Shown: positions 1 to 7,534 of the stretch, piece after piece
Numbering within the stretch: the first letter of the stretch is position 1
Layout of the letters: every line of letters begins with the position of its first letter
Source: Flavipsychrobacter sp.
GTDB taxonomy: Bacteria; Bacteroidota; Bacteroidia; Chitinophagales; Chitinophagaceae
DNA: 34,656 nt
Assembly (NCBI GenBank): GCA_024508935.1
Contig: JANINW010000095.1
Location: forward strand, 49,392 to 84,047
Direction: 5' to 3'
Made by a program: the position numbers and the translations under genes
Notes under the pieces: generated by a model
Seen by the model: the letters and a program-made list of their open reading frames with translations, nothing else
The model's database searches: none
Told to the model about the DNA's origin: nothing

Positions 1-22
1 TATCAAATATCGCCTCTAAACT

Positions 23-559
23 ATGAAATTTTTTTCTGCATTATTAGTGGTTTTCATTTTTTTTAAAGCATCTGACTGTCAGGCGCAGACTTATGCTGCC
101 AACGACCCTTCACAAGGAATCTCCAGGCCGATAGGCGGGGGGGATTATGATTATATTTCAGCCGATAATACACAACCATTGTCATTTGCCTTTGAAACAG
201 TAGATGACCTGATGCAGGATAATATAATACCAGGTGCTATTGATGTGCAAGTGAACGCAAAACAGGAATCGTATAATGTAACTGCCAGCATTGATTTTAA
301 AGGGAATGTAACCGATCCGGCTGTGCTGAATTGCCTGGCTATTAAATTGGCAAATAATCCGCCATCGGGCGCGGGGAGCCTTAATACACAGGTTATTACG
401 CTTAGCCCTAATCCTGCTTTACTTTTCTACCAGCCTAAAACAAACAGTACCATACCGTTTTATACATACAGTTACAGCCTTATCTTCAAAGCCCAGACTA
501 CTATGATAAAGCCCGGTAACTATAGCTACAATATTACCTTTACAATGACACGCCCATGA
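23..559 (+). CDS. Secreted pilin-like subunit (unknown family)
   Basis: I do not recognise a named family. The 178-residue product starts with a clear signal peptide (hydrophobic stretch at residues 4-15, probable cleavage after the CQAQ region near 22), so it should be exported. The mature part is beta-rich. Its C-terminus (about residues 140-178) alternates hydrophobic residues around a PGNYSYNITFT motif. The proteins at 556-1047 and 2811-3506 end the same way (GG-x-Y followed by an alternating strand). That pattern resembles the last strand of chaperone-usher and spore-coat-U-type pilins; the resemblance is my inference. Its stop codon overlaps the next ATG by 4 nt, so the two are probably translationally coupled. 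It could instead be a minor or tip subunit or a plain surface protein. The start is the first ATG of the frame, 22 nt into the window, so any upstream operon partner is cut off. Confidence 0.75.
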   Translation: MKFFSALLVVFIFFKASDCQAQTYAANDPSQGISRPIGGGDYDYISADNTQPLSFAFETVDDLMQDNIIPGAIDVQVNAKQESYNVTASIDFKGNVTDPAVLNCLAIKLANNPPSGAGSLNTQVITLSPNPALLFYQPKTNSTIPFYTYSYSLIFKAQTTMIKPGNYSYNITFTMTRP

Positions 560-1047
560 AAAAGCTGGTATTCGCCTTATTTAGTATCGTTCCTTTATCG
601 GGTATAGCCCGGCCGGGTAATCCGCTATCCCAAAGCGTTTCAGGAGGGGTGAGTATACCTGTATTGCAAAATCTCGAAGTCATTAATATGAATACCGATG
701 AGCTTGCATTTAAAAATGCTGCAGATTATAATGGCGCAAAAACGATTCCTTCCTATTACAAGGTGGTTGTGAAGAGCAATACCCCATGGGAAGTGAGCGT
801 GGCTACAGGTACCTCTACATTTATAGTGAATGATGGTATTGCAGAAATGCCCGCAGGTATCATTAGTATTAAAAATAGTACTGAATCTAATTACGTGAGC
901 CTTGGCAAAGAGCCTGTAACCGTATTACAGAGTACAAATAATAATATCACCAATACATACAATCTCGACCTAAAATTAAACCCCTCGTGGGATTATCCCG
1001 GAGGGGTTTATAATATCAGCCTGACCTTTTCGATTTCTGAATTGTAA
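556..1047 (+). CDS. Secreted pilin-like subunit, homologous in layout to the 2811-3506 protein
   Basis: This is a 163-residue exported protein with a short signal peptide (residues 1-18, ending near GIARP). Segments line up with the protein at 2811-3506. Both have F-x2-x-ADYN near the middle, then Y-x-V-x-SN, V-x-V-x-T-x-TS-x-F-x-V, MPA, and a C-terminal P-x-W-x-Y-x-GG-x-Y-x-I-x-L strand. I therefore read it as a paralogous beta-sandwich subunit. The start ATG overlaps the stop of the gene before it (ATGA), so the two form an operon. It ends 4 nt from the convergent gene at 1051-1653, and I see no hairpin terminator in between. The function as an adhesive or structural subunit is inference; what is visible is export, a beta-rich composition and paralogy. 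Confidence 0.78.
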   Translation: MKKLVFALFSIVPLSGIARPGNPLSQSVSGGVSIPVLQNLEVINMNTDELAFKNAADYNGAKTIPSYYKVVVKSNTPWEVSVATGTSTFIVNDGIAEMPAGIISIKNSTESNYVSLGKEPVTVLQSTNNNITNTYNLDLKLNPSWDYPGGVYNISLTFSISEL

Positions 1048-1050
1048 TAC

Positions 1051-1653
1051 CTAATGGGTATTTATATTATTTAGCGATGATTTGGCGTTCAGTATTTCAT
1101 GTGCCATTACCATAAACAGCTTTTGCCCGGTCTTTTCTGATTTGTACTGTTCATTATTTTCCTGCTGCACAAAACCGCCATATACATTTTTATCATCTTC
1201 GCTGTTATGCAGCTTCCATTGTACCAGTTTGTTTTTGGAAATAAATTCCAGGTTGGCATTTGATATAGGATACAAATTCCTGCGCATGTAACCTACTGCC
1301 GTGCTGTGGTACATAAATTCAAATTCTATCTCGGTCTCGTCTTCAAAATAAAGAGTTACCTTATCGCCTTTATTAAGGGGTAATGACTTAAAAGTAGAGT
1401 AGACGTGTATGTAGTTTGAATGCTGGTAGGAAGTGAAGCCTAAACCTATATAAGCATTCTTTTTATATGGAGGCATTTCAGCTTCCAGGGCCGTCCGCAT
1501 GTACCTGTTTTTAAAATCAAGCATAAAAGGGAAGGTCTTGATGAATTCCTGGCCATTTATGCCGGCAAGGCGGGTGATCTTAACTGCCAGCCTTTCAATA
1601 TCGGCTGTGCCCTCGTTTACAATAGAGGCGTGTGCATCGTAGATAGTAGGCAT
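1051..1653 (-). CDS. Conserved-looking cytoplasmic protein of unknown function
   Basis: I do not recognise this 200-residue protein. It has no signal peptide and no membrane segment, so it is probably cytoplasmic. The sequence is mixed alpha/beta and rich in Tyr, Asn and Lys. It has a central acidic, aromatic patch (residues about 103-113, YFEDETEIEFEF) and ends with a polar tail. The start ATG is supported by an A/C-rich leader typical of Bacteroidota and by a possible -7 element about 48 nt upstream. It converges on the subunit operon (23-1047) and is divergent from the long intergenic region. Nothing links it directly to the secreted proteins beyond position. It could be a regulator or stress protein; I assign no function. 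Confidence 0.7.
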   Translation of the reverse strand: MPTIYDAHASIVNEGTADIERLAVKITRLAGINGQEFIKTFPFMLDFKNRYMRTALEAEMPPYKKNAYIGLGFTSYQHSNYIHVYSTFKSLPLNKGDKVTLYFEDETEIEFEFMYHSTAVGYMRRNLYPISNANLEFISKNKLVQWKLHNSEDDKNVYGGFVQQENNEQYKSEKTGQKLFMVMAHEILNAKSSLNNINTH

Positions 1654-1700
1654 AAGTGTGTTTTGTTTTTTGTTTTGTGTTTTCAGGGGTGTTTGTTTGT

Positions 1701-1708
1701 CAAATATT
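1701..1708 (-). promoter_or_regulatory. Possible -7 element for the 1051-1653 gene
   Basis: Read on the minus strand this is AATATTTG, one mismatch from the Bacteroidota -7 consensus TAnnTTTG. It would give a leader of about 40 nt that is almost pure A and C, a composition common before well-translated Bacteroidota genes. No good -33 TTTG was found. Confidence 0.3.
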
Positions 1709-2058
1709 ATCTATATACAGGAGAAAAAAAAGCCTTTCCTATTGCTTAACCTGCTTTTTACAAGCATTTAACCATGGCTTTACATCTTCTGGGCAGATAC
1801 CGTTTAGCGCTACCAAAGTACCGCTTTTAGTTGCAAAAAGCTATCCGTATTTCAGGGTATATTTATTGCGTGCACTACGTTTTTTTAACCATAACGTCTA
1901 GCCATACTAATATATATACACACATATGCCAGGGAATATGACAAGGTAAGCACCCGAAGATAATGGCAATGGCCATACATATTATGTATTTACCGGCTGC
2001 AATATGACACTCACTTTTAGAAATGCAGCGGGAAGATGCGTTTTGTAGTCGTCCTGCT

Positions 2059-2089
2059 TTTGCAGAATTCTGTTTTTTCTATTATTTTG
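2059..2089 (+). promoter_or_regulatory. Candidate promoter of an orphan small transcript
   Basis: TTTG (2059-2062) is followed after 19 nt by TTATTTTG (2082-2089), one base from TAnnTTTG. The spacing fits the Bacteroidota -33/-7 pair. It faces the terminator at 2155-2181, with no gene between them. Confidence 0.35.
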
Positions 2090-2095
2090 TAGGCA

Positions 2096-2181
2096 GAACG
2101 ATTATTTTTCATTGTTTGCCACGATATTCTTATTTGGTAACAACAGAAAGATGTAAGGGTGTTTTCTAACACCCTTTTTTT
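2096..2181 (+). ncRNA. Candidate small RNA of about 85 nt
   Basis: This is the predicted transcript between the candidate promoter ending at 2089 and the U-tract of the terminator ending at 2181. No open frame of useful length lies inside it. The family is not recognised. The call rests only on a promoter-like pair plus an intrinsic terminator that has no upstream gene to serve, since the nearest upstream plus-strand gene ends at 1047 and is separated by a minus-strand gene. Confidence 0.3.
2155..2181 (+). terminator. Intrinsic terminator without an upstream gene
   Basis: A perfect 9-bp stem (AAGGGTGTT / AACACCCTT) closes a TTCT loop and its 3' arm runs into a T-tract ending at 2181. The T-tract lies only on the plus-strand 3' side, so it stops rightward transcripts. 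Confidence 0.8.
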
Positions 2182-2299
2182 ATGCAATCCTTTACAGGTA
2201 AGGCTTTCAGCCGGATATCAATCTGCATTTTTACGGTTTTTCAGGCCTGATTTTAATACCTTATACAATAAATATGAAAATGTAGCATATCAATCATTT

Positions 2300-2529
2300 T
2301 GTGGATTGTGTGTTAATTGATGTGGATTAACCTGTGCATTATCGGGCTATGGTAATGATTTTGACCTGTCTAACTTAGTTATTGCTCTATTTTATGTTGA
2401 TATTGTTTAATTTTTACTTATTTGTAAATCAATATAATATGATTTATTAAATTGTTTTAGAGACTCATTTTTAAAACCTATTGCCCTAAAATGTGGATAA
2501 CTCAAGCCCGGACAGCTTGGTGTGAATAT
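2300..2529. other. Cluster of DnaA-box-like sites flanking AT-rich DNA
   Basis: Same-direction 9-mers lie at 2300 (TGTGGATTG), 2321 (TGTGGATTA), 2333 (TGTGCATTA), 2492 (TGTGGATAA) and 2521 (TGTGAATAT). The site at 2492 is the exact reverse complement of the consensus DnaA box TTATCCACA. The others differ from TTATNCACA at one or two positions. The block between them (about 2380-2470) is very AT-rich. It could be a replication-origin element or a DnaA-titration or regulatory site. Flanking gene direction argues against a main origin, because most genes to the right are head-on to a fork leaving here. Confidence 0.35.
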
Positions 2530-2810
2530 CTTTCATGACAAATAAACTTTTTTCAAAAAATCTGCCCATTCTAAAGCGGTTATTAAAAACATCATTTAAA
2601 CCGAACAGGATCAATATTTATTATAAAAAAAAATAACATCAATTTATTTATTTTAAAGCGTATAGTTGCTCTCAATAAAATGATTTTACTGCCAAAAAAC
2701 GACATGAAATGATTTTTTGGGGTATTCGTGTTAACAACTGAGTTTATAACTGTTAAAGCTTTGTTAGACTTTTGCTTAAACCAATTTTTAACCATTTAAA
2801 AACTTAAACA

Positions 2811-3506
2811 ATGAAAAAAATCGTTCTGTCTGCAGCCGTAGTATTCGCTGCTTTCGCTGCTCAAGCTCAACTGCACAACCCACTGCAAACAACTATCGGT
2901 GGAACTATGCACCAAGATGCTCATCCAGTATTCTTTGGTTCTCACGCTATCACTAACGGCGTATGGGTAACTTCTACAGACCACATCACTCTGAACCTGT
3001 GGGATGTTATCACTATCACTCCAATTACTGATAACGATGCTGCTACTTTCGACGATCAAGCTGATTACAACAGCGGTCTGCAAGTAGGATCTCCTAACAC
3101 TTACGCTATCCAGTCTAACCGCGTTTATGACGTAACTGTTGGTACTTCTGCTTCTACTTTCAGCGTTTCTAACACTGACAACTTCAACATGTACTCTGAA
3201 GGTGACAATGCTACAATGCCTGCTAGCGTTCTGAAACTGCACGCTACTGCTCCAGCTGGATCAGGTTCTGTACAAAGCATGTTCGGTGGTTCTAGCAACT
3301 ACGGTTCTCTGGCAGTTTACACTGCAGGTACTTACTCTCTGGGTAACGGTGACGGTCCTGGTACTGGCCACGGTGCTCTGTTGATCTCTGACGGTCAGCC
3401 TGGCGGTTCTCGCAGCTTCACTTCAACTCTGCGTGCAGAACCAGGTTGGAACTATGTAGGTGGTACTTACACTATCGATGTAGTTTACACTGCTGCTCAA
3501 GAATAG
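2811..3506 (+). CDS. Abundant secreted pilin-like subunit
   Basis: This is a 231-residue exported protein with a textbook signal peptide (MKK start, Ala-rich core, cleavage after AQA near residue 19). The mature protein is rich in Thr, Ser, Gly, Asn and Ala and has no cysteine. It shares its mid and C-terminal pattern with 556-1047 (ADYN, Y-x-I-x-SN, TSASTF-x-V, MPA, P-G-W-N-Y-x-GG-T-Y). Codon use differs sharply from all its neighbours: Leu is almost only CTG, Ala GCT, Gln CAA, Asn AAC, and Arg CGC or CGT. This is the bias expected of one of the most highly expressed genes. The ATG follows an A-rich leader, and a 15-bp hairpin terminator follows the stop. I infer the major structural subunit of a surface layer or fibre, assembled by the barrel protein at 3676-6417. 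Family and function are unproven. Confidence 0.82.
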   Translation: MKKIVLSAAVVFAAFAAQAQLHNPLQTTIGGTMHQDAHPVFFGSHAITNGVWVTSTDHITLNLWDVITITPITDNDAATFDDQADYNSGLQVGSPNTYAIQSNRVYDVTVGTSASTFSVSNTDNFNMYSEGDNATMPASVLKLHATAPAGSGSVQSMFGGSSNYGSLAVYTAGTYSLGNGDGPGTGHGALLISDGQPGGSRSFTSTLRAEPGWNYVGGTYTIDVVYTAAQE

Positions 3507-3535
3507 TAGTTAGTTGAACTGACTTAAAATCAATA

Positions 3536-3571
3536 AATTATAAGCCCTTCTTCATTGAAGGGCTTATAATT
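3536..3571 (+). terminator. Strong hairpin terminator after the abundant subunit
   Basis: A perfect 15-bp inverted repeat (AATTATAAGCCCTTC and its complement) surrounds a 6-nt loop about 30 nt after the stop. There is no long T-tract. It probably uncouples very high subunit expression from the barrel gene that follows, or stabilises the subunit mRNA 3' end. Confidence 0.75.
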
Positions 3572-3675
3572 CTAAAATGTTGTTCCTCTTTTTCCATGTT
3601 GCCTTCTATCCCAATACACCATTACACCTATCCTGTCAATTTTACCCCTTTATCCTTCAAAACAAAAAGTGATGC

Positions 3676-6417
3676 ATGAAAACCTCACAACATATAAGAT
3701 CCATAATTGCCTGTTGCATACTAATCCTCTGCTACCATAAAAGCTTTGCCCAGGAGAACCAATACTTTACTGTTTCATATAAAGATTCTTTGTTTGCTGA
3801 CGAGCGTAATAATTTCCTCTACAATAATGTTAGCATCACAAATATTTCAGGGCAGGAATTAAACATCATACTTACTGTAAACATACCGAACGGCTGGAGC
3901 CTTGTTTCTCCACCTACGGTACAATTGAACATGAAACCCGGTGAAAACCAGGTTATTCCGGTTACTATTTCCCGCCAAAAAGGTGCCGATGCTACCTGGC
4001 GACCTGTAAATTTCCAGGTTGCTTTGGTTAACAATGTATTTAAAGAAGATTACAGATACTTTATCAAAGCGTATAATCTGACAAATTTTAAAACCAGTAT
4101 CTCCAATTCGATGATTGAATTGGTAGATACTTCTAATAGCAAAACCGTTGTATTGCCGTTGACCATAAAAAACAAAGGCAATATTGTTGAAGAATATGAT
4201 GTTGAATGGACCAACCGCTTACTTGAATTAAGCGCAAAAATGCATTTTAGCCTGGGTATTGGCAAGGATACCAATATCAATTACAATCTCTGGGTGCCGG
4301 CTAAATATTGGAACCAGATCAATAAGGAGATCATTAATATACGTATTACTGAAAAAAATGGTAGAACGCAGGTGTATAGCTATACGCTTACCCGTGTTAC
4401 CAATAAAATGAAGGCTAACCAGAATGCCTACCAGACTATACCTATTACCGTAGAGGTAGGTGGTATCGACTATAATAATCAACGCTCTATATATGGCGCT
4501 ATCACCGGCGATATCAATTTCAACGAGCACAATAACCTGTATTTCTCCTACCGCAGCCGCGATATAGGATTTGCCAGCAATACCTTACAAAAAGACCTGT
4601 TCAATATAGTATATACACATGATAATTTCAGGCTATATATAGGTCCGTTTGCCAATGCATACTTCCTGTCTTATGGTACCGGTGTCGAAGCTACTTATAA
4701 AATGAAGGATTCGGCGCAGGTGAGTATATACGCCGGCCTGCATAACAGGAGAAATTCATACATCAATAATGATGTTTACGGTGCCAGGGTACAGTACAAA
4801 TTGAATAAACTTTTTGTTAGAAATGAATTTGTTACCTGTTTCGATACCAAACTGGGAAAAGAAGGCTACCTGGTAGATAACATCTTCTATTACAAATTCA
4901 GGAAAAAAGTTAATATCAACTTCAATGTAGGTGCAGGGTTGGAACATAGTAAAGCAGATACGGTAAAAAGTGACCCGGGTGTTTCATTAGGATATAATAT
5001 ACTCTATAATGAGAAAAAACTGCAGTTGACCTCTACCGCCAGTTACAGGGACCAAAACTTCCCGGGTACCAATAGCGGCTTCCAGTCATTAGCATTCACG
5101 GCCACTTATAAATGGTTCAAACACAGTTCCATTATGGCATTTTACCAAACCAACTCTACTAAACAGGATATTCTTGAAGATAGCATTTTATATAAAAACG
5201 TGCTGCTCTATAACCTGAAGATGTATGGTGGCAGGGTAGGCTACTACGGCCGTGTAATTGGTATAACAGTGGGTAGTGGTTTTATGAAGCAGGTAGGCCG
5301 TTATTCAGATGCTTTACCCCTTTACAATTTTGCCAGTTTAGACCTGCTGGTGAATTTTACACGTAAAATAAACTTTGCATTAAGCACCTTAGAAAGCTAT
5401 AAACTGAATTATGGTACCCGTAAAGATGATATTGCTTTCTATACACATTCTGCCTCGCTAAATACGCCTTGGGCTGGTGCCAGTGCCCAATATTACAGCT
5501 TGCCTGCATACGAAAATCCTGCGGATAAATTAGACTTTACCGGTTATACCTATGGTGTATCTTATGGCGGTTATGTGAAATGTAATATCTCCAAAAACCT
5601 CAGTGCACGGGCCCAGTACAATGAATATAAATCACTTTCAAGAGATGACAGGAGAAGTCAGTCGTATAGCGGTTTTATTGGTTATGACAATACCAAAAAA
5701 GGTATTTCCATCCAGCTAATGACCAACTATACCAAAAGCAGCTACCTGGATAACCATTATACAATGCTGACCCTAAGGAAGCAGATAAATATGCCGGTAA
5801 TATTTAAACCGAGAAAATTCCATGATCTGAAACTGGTATTGTATAACGATAAGAACGGCAATGGCAAACGCGATGATGATGAAGAATTGCTGAAAAATGC
5901 CCCGGTTATCATTAATAACATCAGTTTCATTACCGATAATAAGGGTACGATTGAATACGAGAATGTCCCTACCGGTAATTACCAGCTTGATTTTAGAAAA
6001 GTTACCGGCTTTAAAGGCATAGTTCCTGCAGATGGCCCTAAACAAGTGGCTACTGTGCAGACAAACACCTTGGTAGAAGTGCCTTTCAAAAAAAGCAAGA
6101 TCATATACGGGTATATAAAACTGAGTATGGACTCTATCAGTAAAAAATCTATCACAAACGACCGCATAAGAATATTTGCTACTGATAGTAAAGGAGTTAA
6201 GTACTCTACCTTAACCGATGGTGACGGTGAGTTTTATATAGACCTGCCTGAAAGTGACTATACCATATCTGTAAATCCCGAGGTGTTTGATGATACATTT
6301 AGACCGGTGCAAATGTCTTATAACGTAGACCTGAGCAGCAAAGAAGAAGCCCAGGTGGTTTTTGAAATAAAGCAGAAGAACAGGAAAAAGGTGATGATCG
6401 ACTCTAATATTAAATAA
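3676..6417 (+). CDS. Usher-like outer-membrane beta-barrel protein
   Basis: This is a 913-residue exported protein (signal peptide about 1-25, ending SFAQ). Residues about 30-245 look like two Ig-type domains. The first reads NNVSITNISGQELN, then W-S-L-V, then a PGENQ turn, the layout of NEW3 domains and of pilus-chaperone N-domains. Residues about 255-700 are alternating Tyr/Phe-rich strands separated by polar turns, as in a large OM barrel. At about 724-737 there is a D-x-N-G-N-G-x-x-D-x-D-E calcium-loop motif that begins an SdrD/transthyretin-like domain. A second such domain (about 800-900) follows. This order, barrel followed by small beta domains and a DxNGNGxxDxxE loop, recalls TcfC/CooC-type pilus ushers. 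It sits directly after three pilin-like genes. Usher function is inference; it could instead be another surface-protein translocon or an OM scaffold. Confidence 0.8.
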   Translation: MKTSQHIRSIIACCILILCYHKSFAQENQYFTVSYKDSLFADERNNFLYNNVSITNISGQELNIILTVNIPNGWSLVSPPTVQLNMKPGENQVIPVTISRQKGADATWRPVNFQVALVNNVFKEDYRYFIKAYNLTNFKTSISNSMIELVDTSNSKTVVLPLTIKNKGNIVEEYDVEWTNRLLELSAKMHFSLGIGKDTNINYNLWVPAKYWNQINKEIINIRITEKNGRTQVYSYTLTRVTNKMKANQNAYQTIPITVEVGGIDYNNQRSIYGAITGDINFNEHNNLYFSYRSRDIGFASNTLQKDLFNIVYTHDNFRLYIGPFANAYFLSYGTGVEATYKMKDSAQVSIYAGLHNRRNSYINNDVYGARVQYKLNKLFVRNEFVTCFDTKLGKEGYLVDNIFYYKFRKKVNINFNVGAGLEHSKADTVKSDPGVSLGYNILYNEKKLQLTSTASYRDQNFPGTNSGFQSLAFTATYKWFKHSSIMAFYQTNSTKQDILEDSILYKNVLLYNLKMYGGRVGYYGRVIGITVGSGFMKQVGRYSDALPLYNFASLDLLVNFTRKINFALSTLESYKLNYGTRKDDIAFYTHSASLNTPWAGASAQYYSLPAYENPADKLDFTGYTYGVSYGGYVKCNISKNLSARAQYNEYKSLSRDDRRSQSYSGFIGYDNTKKGISIQLMTNYTKSSYLDNHYTMLTLRKQINMPVIFKPRKFHDLKLVLYNDKNGNGKRDDDEELLKNAPVIINNISFITDNKGTIEYENVPTGNYQLDFRKVTGFKGIVPADGPKQVATVQTNTLVEVPFKKSKIIYGYIKLSMDSISKKSITNDRIRIFATDSKGVKYSTLTDGDGEFYIDLPESDYTISVNPEVFDDTFRPVQMSYNVDLSSKEEAQVVFEIKQKNRKKVMIDSNIK

Positions 6418-6424
6418 ATAACGC

Positions 6425-6781
6425 ATGAAAAGGCTTATTCTAATATTACTGTTATTACCCCTGCTGGTTGAGGCCAGGTCTTATAAATATGACAAAGTGC
6501 AGGTAAAAAGCCGTGGTAACAGCGATTTTTTTATGACTGCAGCCCCTGCAAAAAATGAAAATTCAGGCATCATTAAGCTGCTGAGCAACTATGTGTATAT
6601 AGACGGCCGTAAATATGAATTGAAGAAAAAGAAAGACAATAATACCTATCGGTCCAACAGTTGCCTGGTAAAATTCGGATATAATGACAATGAGCTGGCT
6701 TCGGTAGAAATAATTGGGTATGACCACAGTATTTTATATGAGGTTTTACCTGAAAATAAAACCGTGGCCAGTGTGGAATAA
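6425..6781 (+). CDS. Small exported basic protein of unknown function
   Basis: This 118-residue protein has a leucine-rich signal peptide (residues 1-17, cleavage near VEA). The mature part is rich in Lys, Tyr, Asn and Ser and has one cysteine (near residue 78). It starts 7 nt after the stop of the usher-like gene, so the two are almost certainly co-transcribed. No family is recognised. Its position and periplasmic destination make it a candidate accessory or assembly factor of the putative fibre system. It is too short for a PapD-type chaperone, which usually has about 220 residues, but a single-domain helper remains possible. No terminator is obvious after it. Confidence 0.7.
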   Translation: MKRLILILLLLPLLVEARSYKYDKVQVKSRGNSDFFMTAAPAKNENSGIIKLLSNYVYIDGRKYELKKKKDNNTYRSNSCLVKFGYNDNELASVEIIGYDHSILYEVLPENKTVASVE

Positions 6782-6811
6782 TACATGCCAAATGTGTATA
6801 TTTATAAAGCA

Positions 6812-6838
6812 TTTGTTAACCTGTAATATTTATTTTTG
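6812..6838 (+). promoter_or_regulatory. Promoter for the 6883-7460 gene pair
   Basis: TTTG (6812-6815) and TATTTTTG (6831-6838), an exact TAnnTTTG, are separated by 15 nt. The start codon at 6883 lies about 44 nt downstream. The spacer is slightly short for the family consensus. Confidence 0.5.
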
Positions 6839-6882
6839 AAGGAATAGAAAACACGATACTTTTAACCTCCTATTGACTGTCT

Positions 6883-7248
6883 ATGATACCTGCTATTACT
6901 GATTTTTTTAGTCAAAGAGTTTATGGTAAACAATTCCTGGACTTATTTGAACAGATGGCATATACGATCACCAATGAGTATGTGCAGGATGTTTTCAATG
7001 CTATAGAAACTACCGGTTGTACACCATCTTTTGAAGAACTGATGGAGAAGATCAAAGCGCTGACTAACGAACTGACCATGAGGGCTACCTGGATACGCGA
7101 AGACTATAAAGAAGGTAAGGGACGCAGGTCTGTGAAGCTTACTATGGGCTGTAAGAAGATCATTAACAAGTATGTAGAAGAATACATGCGAAGGACTAAA
7201 ACATTGTTAGCTATTAGAAACCAGGAATTGCATGCATATGCAATGTAG
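6883..7248 (+). CDS. Small helical protein of unknown function
   Basis: I do not recognise this 121-residue protein. It has no signal peptide and appears all-helical: three or four amphipathic segments (about 5-40, 48-75 and 83-118), the last strongly basic (KKIINKYVEEYMRRTK). Two cysteines occur, at about residues 46 and 90. The basic C-terminal helix would suit nucleic-acid or protein binding, but nothing specific is visible. The start ATG has a promoter with an exact -7 element about 45 nt upstream. The 65-residue gene at 7263 starts 14 nt after its stop, so the two probably share an mRNA. Confidence 0.65.
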   Translation: MIPAITDFFSQRVYGKQFLDLFEQMAYTITNEYVQDVFNAIETTGCTPSFEELMEKIKALTNELTMRATWIREDYKEGKGRRSVKLTMGCKKIINKYVEEYMRRTKTLLAIRNQELHAYAM

Positions 7249-7262
7249 TAAGACGCGCAGGT

Positions 7263-7460
7263 ATGGATACAGAGATGATAGCATTTAAACTTCAGTCGCT
7301 TGAGTGCCCTAAGCATGATAAAAAAGCAATAGTTTCAATCGTTAACCAGGAGATCATTGTTTCCAATACATGCTGTGACACATTGCTGAATTTTATTAAG
7401 GAAACTTATAAAGACCTGCAAAAAAACCACAGTATACTTCAAGACCCTATATCGCACTAA
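7263..7460 (+). CDS. Tiny Cys/His protein, possible zinc-binding
   Basis: This 65-residue protein has a C-x-x-H pair (C15, H18) and a CC pair (C37, C38) separated by a short beta-like segment. This is a common layout for a small zinc-knuckle-like module. The rest is a C-terminal amphipathic helix. It has no signal peptide. It lies 14 nt after the helical protein gene and is probably co-expressed with it. The metal-binding role is inferred from residue spacing only. The frame is short, so the gene call itself is moderately certain. Confidence 0.55.
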   Translation: MDTEMIAFKLQSLECPKHDKKAIVSIVNQEIIVSNTCCDTLLNFIKETYKDLQKNHSILQDPISH

Positions 7461-7534
7461 GAAGACCACCTTTCCCAATATTACCCCTAATCACCTTAAA
7501 ACATCCCCACCTAATACTATTACTATTTTTATGA

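Larger units (their letters stand above)
1654..2810. other. 1.16-kb gene-free region
   Basis: I see no convincing coding sequence here. The short open frames have low-complexity, cysteine- or phenylalanine-rich translations. The left part (1654-2030) is plain AT-rich DNA behind the divergent gene. The middle holds a promoter-like pair and a perfect terminator hairpin with no gene before it (2059-2181). The stretch 2300-2529 holds five DnaA-box-like 9-mers in one orientation, with a very AT-rich block at about 2380-2470 between them. From 2540 to 2810 the DNA is AT-rich and leads into the A-rich leader of the codon-biased subunit gene. Confidence 0.7.

Noticed and set aside
1656-1901. 81-residue plus-strand frame at the left of the long gap
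   Set aside because: Low-complexity Phe/Cys-rich translation, no leader and no continuity with the terminator at 2155.
2036-2092. 18-residue hydrophobic open frame resembling a type I toxin peptide
   Set aside because: It overlaps the promoter-like pair of the candidate small RNA, has no conserved context or antisense partner, and is short enough to be chance.
2796-3242. 148-residue frame on the minus strand opposite the abundant subunit
   Set aside because: It is a by-product of the strong codon bias of the plus-strand gene; composition is Ser/Val/Arg-rich with no protein-like features.
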